From: Pectobacterium araliae
GTDB lineage: Bacteria; Pseudomonadota; Gammaproteobacteria; Enterobacterales; Enterobacteriaceae
Length of the DNA: 64,000 nucleotides
Assembly: GCF_037076465.1 (NCBI RefSeq)
Contig: NZ_AP028908.1
Coordinates: 3,410,001 to 3,474,000, forward strand
Direction: 5' to 3'
The notes under the pieces are model-generated. The model did not search any database. It was not told the origin of the DNA and saw only the letters and a list, made by a program, of their open reading frames with translations. A program made the translations under genes and the position numbers. This document shows, piece by piece, positions 56,481 through 64,000 of the stretch (within the stretch, counting starts at the first letter, position 1; each line of letters begins with the position of its first letter).

Positions 56481-57320
56481 TTAGCGTTGCTCAAGCTCCT
56501 CCAGCTCACTATAAAGATCCGCGATCTGATGGATGCGCTGGCGTCCGTCACGCAGCATTTCATGCAATAACGCATTGCTGATCACGTTCACCAGACTCAT
56601 GGATGATGAATAGCTGTCAAACGCCGATACACTGTCCAGCGGGACGCACAGCGACCAGGTTGCCAGTGACATCAAGGCACTAACCTGCGGTTCACACAGT
56701 AGCAGCACTGGCACACCGCGCTTTTGCAACTGCGCCAGCAGCGGTTGAATCAGCCGTGGACGGCGGCGAAAGGCCACAACAATCACGACATCCTGCGCAG
56801 TAAGATCCACCAGCTCTTCGGATAGCGTCTGCCCCGGCTGCGTCAATAGCGTGACCTGTTGGCGAATCTGAAGCAGCTGTTGTCGCAGGTGCAGCGCCAC
56901 CGGGTAGCTGTTGCGTAGCCCGATCAAACACAGGCGCTGCGCCTGCATCAACGCCTGAATTACGGCACCAAACTGTACGGGATCAATCTGGTTTATCCAC
57001 TGCGTTAGGTTCGCCATTTCCTGCTTGTAATGCCGCGCCAGCAGCGTATTCCCCTGCACCGCATCACGATTATCCGCCAGCGGCATCCCGCTCTGGCGCA
57101 GCGTTCTCAGTTCATCGCGCATATCACGATAGCTGGGATAGCCTAGCCGTTTGAACAAGCGGCTGACGGTCGCTTTAGAAACACCGCTCAGCCGCGCCAG
57201 TTCGGCGCTGTTGTAGCTAATTAAATCGTCAAAGTGATCGAAAATAAAATCCGCGACGCGCTGTTCCTGCGGTGAAAGCTCGCCGTAGCGATCCCGTAAT
57301 CGTTCATCTATTTGCATCAT
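56481..57320 (-). CDS. RpiR-family transcriptional regulator
   Basis: A 279-residue regulator: N-terminal RpiR helix-turn-helix (YNSAELARLSGVSKATVSRLFKRLGYPSYRDM) and C-terminal SIS domain (about 130-260), which in relatives binds a phosphosugar or other effector. It lies between hpxF and hpxW and divergent from hpxW across 185 bases, so it probably controls the hpx genes. Two ATG codons (57320, 57317) are possible. Ligand is unknown. Confidence 0.88.
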   Translation of the reverse strand: MMQIDERLRDRYGELSPQEQRVADFIFDHFDDLISYNSAELARLSGVSKATVSRLFKRLGYPSYRDMRDELRTLRQSGMPLADNRDAVQGNTLLARHYKQEMANLTQWINQIDPVQFGAVIQALMQAQRLCLIGLRNSYPVALHLRQQLLQIRQQVTLLTQPGQTLSEELVDLTAQDVVIVVAFRRRPRLIQPLLAQLQKRGVPVLLLCEPQVSALMSLATWSLCVPLDSVSAFDSYSSSMSLVNVISNALLHEMLRDGRQRIHQIADLYSELEELEQR

Positions 57321-57505
57321 CGTCTCTCACCCGTTGCGCTTGCTGTAACGTTTGTTTCATGTCGCAGAACATAGCACAGGATTGTCAGAATGATACAGAC
57401 ACACATCCCGACTTCCCACCGCACCGAAAAACTGGAACGCTGTTTGCTTATAGCTAGGGTTAATAGAGCAACTCACATTTACCCTACATAAAAAGGAATC
57501 CTGAA

Positions 57506-59092
57506 ATGATGCAAAGTAATACCGCCCCGCTGGGCATGGCGGTGGCACCTCATCATTTAGCCAGTGCCAGCGCATTGGCTGTTCTGCGTGAAGGCGGAAA
57601 CGCGATTGAGGCCATGGTCGCAGCGGCAGCAACCATTGCCGTGGTGTACCCACATATGAACGGGATCGGCGGCGACGGCTTCTGGCTGATTGTGCCCCCA
57701 CACGGCGAGCCCGTTGCTATTGATGCCAGCGGGGCAGCGGGGTCGCTAGCCTGCCGTGAATGGTATCAAGGTGAAAGTCGCATTCCACACCGTGGCTCCA
57801 AAGCAGCGCTGACGGTCGCGGGCACCGTCGGCGGCTGGCAAGAGGCGTTGGCGTACTCTCAGGAACTGGGAGGAGAACCGCTACCACTCGCTCGTTTACT
57901 GTCTGACGCGATCCGCTATGCGGCTGACGGCATTCCCGTTACACAATCACAGGAAGATGCACTCACCCTGCACTATCACGAACTGAGCGATTGCCCGGCC
58001 TTTAGCCAACTCTTTATGCCGCAGGGGAGTGTCCCGCGTGCGGGCAGTCGTTTCACACAACCCGACTTAGCCGAGACCTTAACGACGCTGAGCATTGAAG
58101 GGTTAGACAGCTTTTATCGCGGCTCCGTCGCCGCCCGACTCGCGGCGCAGATGACGCAACTCGGGATGCCACTGACGGCTGACGATCTGGCGAACTACCG
58201 CGCCAAGCGAACAACGCCGCTGGTGTTGAAACACAGTAAAGGCGATATTTATAACCTCGCGCCGCCGACGCAGGGTCTGGTGTCGCTCGCCATTCTCGGG
58301 CTGACCGATCATTTAGACATGGAAGATCTGAACGATAGCCAGACCATCCATCGTATTGTCGAATCCACCAAGCTGGCATTTGGCCTGCGTGACCGCTTTA
58401 TTACCGACCCCAAACTGATGACGCAAAATGTTCAGGCGCTGCTGGAAAACGATACACTTGGTGCACTGGCGCGGCAGGTCGATACCCGCAAAGCCGCAGC
58501 GTGGGGAGAAGGCAAAGGCCCCGGCGACACCGTCTGGATGGGTGTATGCGACAGCAGTGGCCTGTGCGTCTCTTTCATTCAGAGTATTTATCACGAATTC
58601 GGCAGCGGCGTGGTATTGCCGGGAACCGGCGTGCTTTGGCAGAACCGCGGTGCCTCTTTTAGTCTCGATCCGGCGCACCTGCTGGCGCTAGAACCGGGCA
58701 AACAGCCGTTTCATACCTTAAACCCTGCCGCTGCACGTTTATCCGACGGACGGACGATGGTCTACGGTTCGATGGGCGGAGACGGACAACCGCAGACGCA
58801 GGCGGCTCTCTTTATCCGTCACGTCCAGCAAGGGCTGCCGCTGCAACAGGCGATTACCGCTCCACGCTGGCTGCTCGGTCGCACGTGGGGACAGTCCTCC
58901 GACACACTCAAGATCGAAGATCGCTTTAAACCCGCCACCGTGGATGTCCTGCGCCAACTCGGTCACGACGTCGAGCTATTGGGCAGTTTTAGTGAAACGG
59001 TCGGTCACGCGGGTGCCATCGTGCGCCACACCAACGGCATGCTGGAAGGCGCTTTCGATCCACGCAGCAACGGCAGCGCGGCTGGCTTCTAG
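57506..59092 (+). CDS. hpxW: oxamate amidohydrolase precursor (gamma-glutamyltransferase-like)
   Basis: Ntn hydrolase of the GGT family, 528 residues. HpxW of Klebsiella is oxamate amidohydrolase, giving oxalate and ammonia. It is made as a precursor and self-cleaved before a Thr; Thr342 in GPGDTVWMGVCD is the fitting nucleophile. Other segments: GNAIEAMVAAAATIAVVYPHMNGIGGDGFW and YGSMGGDGQPQTQAALF. No signal peptide is seen, unlike secreted GGT. ATG 57506 has AAGGA eight bases upstream. First of hpxWXYZ. Confidence 0.88.
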   Translation: MMQSNTAPLGMAVAPHHLASASALAVLREGGNAIEAMVAAAATIAVVYPHMNGIGGDGFWLIVPPHGEPVAIDASGAAGSLACREWYQGESRIPHRGSKAALTVAGTVGGWQEALAYSQELGGEPLPLARLLSDAIRYAADGIPVTQSQEDALTLHYHELSDCPAFSQLFMPQGSVPRAGSRFTQPDLAETLTTLSIEGLDSFYRGSVAARLAAQMTQLGMPLTADDLANYRAKRTTPLVLKHSKGDIYNLAPPTQGLVSLAILGLTDHLDMEDLNDSQTIHRIVESTKLAFGLRDRFITDPKLMTQNVQALLENDTLGALARQVDTRKAAAWGEGKGPGDTVWMGVCDSSGLCVSFIQSIYHEFGSGVVLPGTGVLWQNRGASFSLDPAHLLALEPGKQPFHTLNPAAARLSDGRTMVYGSMGGDGQPQTQAALFIRHVQQGLPLQQAITAPRWLLGRTWGQSSDTLKIEDRFKPATVDVLRQLGHDVELLGSFSETVGHAGAIVRHTNGMLEGAFDPRSNGSAAGF

Positions 59093-59117
59093 TCCTACTT
59101 AACTCGGAGAAAACAAC

Positions 59118-59309
59118 ATGGCGATGATCGAACAAGACGCGCTGGCAGACTATCTACAACAGATGGAAACGCTGCTATCCCTGCAACTCAGCCAGGAACG
59201 GCGTCAGGAACTGTTAATTCAGTTCAGCCGCATCCACGCGATGGCGCAGCCGTTGATGGCATTCCCTCTCGATGAGCATCAGGACATTGCCGGGGTGTAT
59301 ACGCTATGA
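59118..59309 (+). CDS. hpxX: small AtzG-like protein
   Basis: A 63-residue protein of the DUF4089 type, related to AtzG, which binds and stabilises its amidase partner (AtzE). The helical sequence DYLQQMETLLSLQLSQERRQELLIQFSRIHAMAQPLMAF fits. It overlaps hpxY by four bases, the order seen in atzG-atzE. Confidence 0.85.
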   Translation: MAMIEQDALADYLQQMETLLSLQLSQERRQELLIQFSRIHAMAQPLMAFPLDEHQDIAGVYTL

Positions 59310-60724
59310 GTTTATACGCCAGAAATGCGTCCTCATCGTTATCCATCCGGCAGATTCAGCAAGGTTTGCAGGCTGGCACGTTCTCCGCCAAAGAGCTTGC
59401 ACAACAGGCTCTGGGGGCGATTGAGCAAACCAACCCCACCATTAATGCCTACACCCATGTCACTGGCGAACGTATGTTGGCAGAAGCAGAGCGTATCGAT
59501 ACATGCCGTCAACGCGGAGAAAGCTTGCCAGCGCTGGCTGGCGTGCCTTATGCCGTCAAGAACCTGTTTGATGTCAGCGGCGAAACCACGCTGGCAGGTG
59601 CCGAACTTTTCAGCCAACGCGCCCCCGCAGTACAGGATGCCTTTGCCATCCGTCAGCTTGCCAGTCAGGGCGCGCTGCTGTCCGGTATGTTGAACATGGA
59701 CGCCTATGCCTACGGCTTTACTACTGAAAATAGCCATTACGGCGCGACGCGTAACCCGCTCGACACGCGGCGAATTGCCGGAGGGTCGTCTGGTGGATCG
59801 GCGGCAGCCGTCGCCGCAGGGTTGGTTAACTTTACACTGGGCAGCGACACAAATGGTTCGATCCGCGTGCCATCGTCGCTCTGCGGTATTTTCGGGCTGA
59901 AGCCGACATTTGGCCGTTTATCACGCCACGGTAGCCACCCGTTTGTCGCCAGCCTCGACCACGTCGGCCCACTGGCGCGTAGCGCAGACGATCTGGCATT
60001 GGTGTTCGACACACTACAAGGCCGCGATGAGAAAGATCGCTTTCAAGCCGAACGGGAAAAGCGTCATACCGCCGAACAGTTGGAAGCAGGCAGCGACGGA
60101 TTACGCTACGCGGTGTTGGATGGCTATTTTTCTACATGGAGCAGTGAGGAAGCCAACACCGCCGTCAGTCAGGTCGCACAAGCGCTAGGCGCACAGGACA
60201 GCCTGACACTAACCGATGCCGCACTGGCGCGCAGCGCTGCCTTTATTTTGTCGGCCAGCGAAGGCGGGAACCAGTATTTGCCTGACTTACGTACTCAACC
60301 TGAACGCTTTGAGCCCCTGTCACGCGAGCGGTTGCTGGCTGGCGCGATGATTCCCGCCGCCTGGTATGTGCAGGCTCAGCGCTTCCGCAACTATTTTCGT
60401 CAACAGACGCTGGCGCTGTTTGAGCACACTGACCTGCTGATCACTCCCGCGACGCCCTGTTCCGCCACGCTCATCGGGCAGGAAACCATGCGTATAAATG
60501 ATACCGACCTGCCCGTCCGCGCCAGCATGGGGATGCTGACACAGCCGATCTCTTTCGTCGGCCTGCCCGTCGTGACGGTGCCAGTTGTAACCGCGAGTGG
60601 CCTGCCGATAGGTATTCAGGTTATTGCCGCACCGTGGCGTGAGGATCTGTGCCTGCGGACGGCATGGGCGTTGGAGCAGCAGGGACTAACTTATACCGTA
60701 GAGGAAAGAAAATATGTTGCCTGA
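59306..60724 (+). CDS. hpxY: amidase-signature hydrolase (AtzE-like)
   Basis: A 472-residue amidase-signature enzyme. Catalytic triad by family spacing: Lys85 (PYAVKNLF), Ser161 (AGGSSGGS) and Ser185 ([10 protein letters not shown]). AtzE of the atrazine pathway hydrolyses 1-carboxybiuret; HpxY lies in the oxamate/ureide operon and its exact substrate is not known. It overlaps hpxX by four bases and hpxZ by eleven. Confidence 0.88.
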   Translation: MSLYARNASSSLSIRQIQQGLQAGTFSAKELAQQALGAIEQTNPTINAYTHVTGERMLAEAERIDTCRQRGESLPALAGVPYAVKNLFDVSGETTLAGAELFSQRAPAVQDAFAIRQLASQGALLSGMLNMDAYAYGFTTENSHYGATRNPLDTRRIAGGSSGGSAAAVAAGLVNFTLGSDTNGSIRVPSSLCGIFGLKPTFGRLSRHGSHPFVASLDHVGPLARSADDLALVFDTLQGRDEKDRFQAEREKRHTAEQLEAGSDGLRYAVLDGYFSTWSSEEANTAVSQVAQALGAQDSLTLTDAALARSAAFILSASEGGNQYLPDLRTQPERFEPLSRERLLAGAMIPAAWYVQAQRFRNYFRQQTLALFEHTDLLITPATPCSATLIGQETMRINDTDLPVRASMGMLTQPISFVGLPVVTVPVVTASGLPIGIQVIAAPWREDLCLRTAWALEQQGLTYTVEERKYVA

Positions 60725-61100
60725 CGATATCAATCAGCCGGATGTGCTGGCCGATGTGACCGCCGCGTTCTATCGCTATGAGAAAGCCTTAACGGGTAAT
60801 GACGTTGCGGTGCTGGATGAACTGTTCTGGCACGATGAAAAAACGGTGCGCTATGGTGCGGGAGAAAATTTGTACGGGATAGAGGAAATCCGCGCCTTTC
60901 GCCTCGCTCGTCCTTCTGCCGGTCTGGACAGAACCCAGCGTAATACCGTGATCACCGCTTATGGTCATGATATGGCCGTCGCCAGCACCGAATTCACCCG
61001 CGCTGGCAGCACGAAGATCGGCCGCCAAATGCAAACCTGGGTAAAAATGCCCGAAGGCTGGCGCATTGTCGCCGCCCACGTCAGCCTGATGAGTGAATAA
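60714..61100 (+). CDS. hpxZ: AtzH-like NTF2-fold protein
   Basis: A 128-residue DUF3225/NTF2-like protein; in the cyanuric acid pathway AtzH is an associated hydrolase. Visible: YGAGENLYGIEEIRAFRLARP and the C-terminal strand QMQTWVKMPEGWRIVAAHVSLM. Start overlaps hpxY; last gene of hpxWXYZ, followed by a perfect hairpin. Confidence 0.85.
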   Translation: MLPDDINQPDVLADVTAAFYRYEKALTGNDVAVLDELFWHDEKTVRYGAGENLYGIEEIRAFRLARPSAGLDRTQRNTVITAYGHDMAVASTEFTRAGSTKIGRQMQTWVKMPEGWRIVAAHVSLMSE

Positions 61101-61107
61101 CAATAAA

Positions 61108-61137
61108 AGACACAAGCGAAGCCGTATGCGCTTGTGT
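61108..61137. terminator. terminator between hpxZ and the convergent hypothetical gene
   Basis: GACACAAGCG / CGCTTGTGTC with a 10-base loop. On the minus strand it is followed by TTTTATTG, so it ends minus-strand transcripts; it may also end hpxWXYZ. Confidence 0.75.
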
Positions 61138-61140
61138 CAG

Positions 61141-61440
61141 CTATCGATTTATCCGCAAGGTTAGGGGCATTTGGAAACCAGGTATGTTATGTTTCTCATC
61201 AATCCCCTTATTGAGCAATTCGTCCACAGATTGGAGCTTCTGGAAGCCGATGGCATAGACCATTCCACCAACGATAAACTGATGCATAAGCAACTCACCG
61301 TTCCCTGTATAGTCGTCGAAATCATGGTATTCCCAAATGACCACTGTTAGCTTTTCCTTAGCAAAAGTCAGGTAAGCAGATAACCAAAATATCTTTCGGC
61401 TCACAATGCTCTTATTTCTCTTTCTGAAGTTGCCTCGCAA
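61141..61440 (-). CDS. hypothetical protein
   Basis: A 99-residue frame: MRGNFRKRNKSIVSRKIFW, then LTVVIWEYHDFDDYTGNGELLMHQFIVGGMVYAIGFQ. No family or signal peptide recognised. The open frame is in a low-gene-density spot before proV and its start is weakly supported. It may be a remnant of an N-terminally longer gene. Confidence 0.4.
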   Translation of the reverse strand: MRGNFRKRNKSIVSRKIFWLSAYLTFAKEKLTVVIWEYHDFDDYTGNGELLMHQFIVGGMVYAIGFQKLQSVDELLNKGIDEKHNIPGFQMPLTLRINR

Positions 61441-62001
61441 TTATCAAAACAACTCAACGCACCAACTTACAGATGGCATCATCCATGCAAAAATGACGAA
61501 TATATTATCCGGAACACTCTCATTTATTAACAAGAAATAATACAATCATTTCCCCCATAATATCTTTGCTATACTGTATAAAATACCGACAGATATCATA
61601 AGTAAAAAATGTACTTACGTCGGCCTATTTGAGTGTCTGTAAGACAAAAATCGTGATTTATTTACCCTATTATTCGATTAGAGGAATTCACTATAAATAG
61701 TGATGTACTCACAATCAAAAAAGGTTATATCAGCCACTAATCCAATACGTAAAAACCAACAGGTAACGCACTGTTATAAAAAGAGTTCCCCTTCAAACCA
61801 AAAATCATAAAGATCACATAAATCATGAAGATAACGTAGCGACAATCGCGTTGTCACTCTCGCTAATATTGACCTAATGAGAGACATCGCTGAGGCAATA
61901 AAGGGTTGTCTCAGAATCTGAGTATGGTAGGGTAGATTATGTTTATTCATTATCAGGGTTACGTTATAGAATTATAAACGACACAGGAAAACAATAATTT
62001 C
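61441..62001. promoter_or_regulatory. proU upstream region
   Basis: 561 AT-rich bases before proV, with a GACAA-tcgcg-TTGTC hairpin near 61842-61857. In enterobacteria this region carries osmoregulated promoters and H-NS sites; I cannot place them exactly. No gene is seen. Confidence 0.5.
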
Positions 62002-63204
62002 ATGGCAATTAAACTTGAAGTAAAGAATCTTTATAAGATATTTGGCGAGCACCCAGACAGAGCATTTAAACTGATTGATAAAGGCCTGAGCAAAGATCAG
62101 GTATTTGAAAAAACAGGGCTTACTGTCGGGGTAAAAGATGCCAGTCTGGCCATTGAAGAAGGCGAGATATTTGTCATCATGGGATTATCCGGTTCCGGCA
62201 AATCAACCATGGTACGCCTTCTCAATCGTCTGATAGAACCCACTCGGGGTCAGGTGCTGATCGACGGTGAAGATATCTCTAAAATATCCGATACCGCGCT
62301 ACGCGATGTGCGCCGCAAGAAGATCAGTATGGTGTTCCAATCCTTTGCACTCATGCCGCATCTGAATATCCTCAACAATACCGCGTTTGGTATGGAACTG
62401 GCTGGCGTACCGAAAGCGGAACGTGAGCAAAAAGCGCTGGATGCGTTGCAGCAGGTGGGGCTTGAAGCCTACGCGGCGTCTTACCCGGATGAGCTGTCCG
62501 GCGGGATGCGGCAGCGTGTGGGTCTGGCTCGTGCGTTAGCAAACGACCCCGATATTCTGCTGATGGATGAGGCGTTCTCTGCGCTCGACCCGTTGATCCG
62601 TACTGAAATGCAGGATGAGTTGATTAAACTCCAGTCCCGTCATCAACGCACTATCGTCTTTATCTCGCACGATCTGGATGAAGCGATGCGCATCGGTGAC
62701 CGGATTGCCATCATGCACGGCGGCGAAGTGATTCAGGTCGGTACACCCGATGAGATCCTGAATAACCCCGCCAATGACTATGTGCGCACCTTTTTCCGCG
62801 GTGTCGATATCAGCCACGTGTTTAGCGCCAAAGATATCGCCCGTCGTCGCCCGGTCACCTTGATTCGTAAAACCCCCGGCGTGGGGCCACGTTCCGCGCT
62901 GAAAATCCTTCAGGATGAAGACCGTGATTACGGCTACGTGCTGGAAGGGGGGAAACGTTTCATTGGCATCGTGTCTATTGATTCACTGAAGCAGGCGCTG
63001 AAAGAACAGCAGCCGCTGGAACAGGCGTTACTGCCCGAACCTGTTCCCGTGCCCGCAGATATGTCACTCAACGAGCTGATTTCTCAGGTCGCACAGGCTC
63101 CCTGTGCCGTCCCTGTCGTCGGCGAGAACAATGAGTACATTGGCATCATTTCCAAAGGAATGCTGCTACAGGCACTGGATAAGGAAGGAGTGACCAATGA
63201 GTAA
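62002..63204 (+). CDS. proV: glycine betaine/proline ABC transporter ATP-binding protein
   Basis: ATPase of the ProU osmoprotectant importer, 400 residues. Walker [12 protein letters not shown], signature [14 protein letters not shown], Walker [15 protein letters not shown]-terminal CBS domains (about 275-400) sense ionic strength. ATG 62002 gives [22 protein letters not shown]. Its stop overlaps proW start by eight bases (ATGAGTAA). Confidence 0.97.
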   Translation: MAIKLEVKNLYKIFGEHPDRAFKLIDKGLSKDQVFEKTGLTVGVKDASLAIEEGEIFVIMGLSGSGKSTMVRLLNRLIEPTRGQVLIDGEDISKISDTALRDVRRKKISMVFQSFALMPHLNILNNTAFGMELAGVPKAEREQKALDALQQVGLEAYAASYPDELSGGMRQRVGLARALANDPDILLMDEAFSALDPLIRTEMQDELIKLQSRHQRTIVFISHDLDEAMRIGDRIAIMHGGEVIQVGTPDEILNNPANDYVRTFFRGVDISHVFSAKDIARRRPVTLIRKTPGVGPRSALKILQDEDRDYGYVLEGGKRFIGIVSIDSLKQALKEQQPLEQALLPEPVPVPADMSLNELISQVAQAPCAVPVVGENNEYIGIISKGMLLQALDKEGVTNE

Positions 63205-64000
63205 ATCAACATCGAATCCGTGGGATGCGAGCACGGCACAAAACCAGCCTGCCGATCAAGGCACAACCCCTGAGCAGGCTAATGGCGCACAGCAAAACGA
63301 TCCGTGGGCGGCCAGCTCGCAAAATGCCCCAGCCGATTCTGCACCAGCCAGTTCTACACCGGCAAATGATGGTGCTACACCTGACAATGCAGCACAGAGC
63401 GATCCTTGGTCCACCGGCGCGCCCGCTCAGGATGCACCGGCTAACGGCAGCGATGCATGGAGCAGTGCTCCGACACCCGATGGTTCTGTTGACGCCGCGC
63501 ATCAGGCTACGCAATCCGGCAGTGACTGGTTAAACAGCGCTGCCCCGGCAACGCCCGAGCATTTCAACCTGCTCGATCCGTTTAAAGACACGCTGATCCC
63601 GCTGGACAGCTGGGTCACCCACGGCATCGACTGGGTTGTACTGCACTTCAGACCGATCTTCCAGGGCGTTCGCGTCCCGGTTGATTTTATTCTGGGCGGC
63701 TTTCAACAATTCCTGCTGGGTATGCCAGCGCCTATCGCCATTCTGGTGTTTTCGCTGATTGCCTGGCAGATGTCCAGCCTCGGCATGGGCGTGGCTACCC
63801 TGCTGTCTCTGATCGCCATTGGTGCGATTGGCGCCTGGTCACAGGCTATGATCACGTTAGCGCTGGTGCTGACCGCGCTGTTCTTCTGCGTGCTCATCGG
63901 GCTCCCCGTCGGGATCTGGCTGGCACGTAGCGAACGAGCCGCAAAGTTCATCCGGCCACTGTTGGATGCCATGCAGACGACACCCGCGTTCGTTTATTTG
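63197..64000 (+). CDS. proW: glycine betaine/proline ABC transporter permease, 3' end outside window
   Basis: First 268 codons of the ProU permease; the rest is cut by the window edge. The hydrophilic N-terminus (about residues 1-115) has Asp-Pro-Trp units (NPWDA, NDPWAA, SDPWST, SDAWSS) in Ala/Ser/Thr/Pro-rich sequence, longer than in E. coli ProW. After it comes the conserved [19 protein letters not shown] segment and membrane helices. The start overlaps the proV stop and follows AAGGAAGGAG. Confidence 0.95.
   Translation, partial: MSKSTSNPWDASTAQNQPADQGTTPEQANGAQQNDPWAASSQNAPADSAPASSTPANDGATPDNAAQSDPWSTGAPAQDAPANGSDAWSSAPTPDGSVDAAHQATQSGSDWLNSAAPATPEHFNLLDPFKDTLIPLDSWVTHGIDWVVLHFRPIFQGVRVPVDFILGGFQQFLLGMPAPIAILVFSLIAWQMSSLGMGVATLLSLIAIGAIGAWSQAMITLALVLTALFFCVLIGLPVGIWLARSERAAKFIRPLLDAMQTTPAFVYL

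Overview
The window looks like chromosomal DNA from a soft-rot enterobacterium of the genus Pectobacterium or a close relative. Housekeeping proteins read as diverged versions of their E. coli counterparts (ProA, ProB, Crl, FrsA, Gpt, PepD, DinB, FadE, GmhA, YafE, YafJ, YafK, YajD, ProV, ProW), and they sit in an enterobacterial gene order with Pectobacterium-like insertions. The species cannot be fixed from sequence reading alone.

Positions 1 to about 13,985 are accessory DNA ending in the 3' part of a tRNA-Thr(CGT) gene (thrW type) beside a P4-like integrase. From left to right it holds two type IV pilin-like genes (PilS cut by the window edge, and a PilV-type minor pilin), a YjaB-like acetyltransferase, a mobilisation module (TraD-like gene, an unknown gene, a candidate MOBQ oriT and a MobA/MobL relaxase), a membrane-anchored TIR-domain protein, a lipoprotein and membrane protein pair, a BamE-like lipoprotein, three small unknown genes separated by GC hairpins, an AlpA-type regulator and the integrase. 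The left end of the element is not visible.

Positions 14,000 to 33,340 are mostly conserved backbone: proline synthesis (proB-proA), stationary-phase sigma assistance (crl), frsA, purine salvage (gpt), pepD, SOS polymerase dinB with a LexA box, a regulator, yafE, dpaA, yafJ, gmhA, fadE with a FadR-like operator, yajD and the divergent mtnK/mtnA pair. Positions 39,769 to 43,717 carry the rest of methionine salvage (mtnD-mtnC-mtnB, then divergent ybdL-yafV), with candidate MetJ boxes in both divergent intergenic regions. Between mtnA and mtnD lies a type VI secretion module (vgrG, DUF4123 adaptor, two DUF3304 immunity-like genes, a Tle1-like effector and PAAR). It shows tandem duplication, a residual effector fragment and an Asp at the expected catalytic Ser position of the effector.

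Positions 43,770 to 50,302 hold a glycyl-radical enzyme, its activase, a sulfonate-binding periplasmic protein and a divergent omega-amino-acid transaminase. The active-site residues of the radical enzyme match isethionate sulfite-lyase (IslA) at a constant offset, so this looks like an anaerobic organosulfonate desulfonation locus. Positions 50,493 to 61,100 are an hpx-type ureide/oxamate cluster: hpxFGHIJK (transporter, transaminase, allantoate amidohydrolase), an RpiR-type regulator, and hpxWXYZ. The window ends in the proU osmoprotectant operon (proV, and proW cut by the edge).
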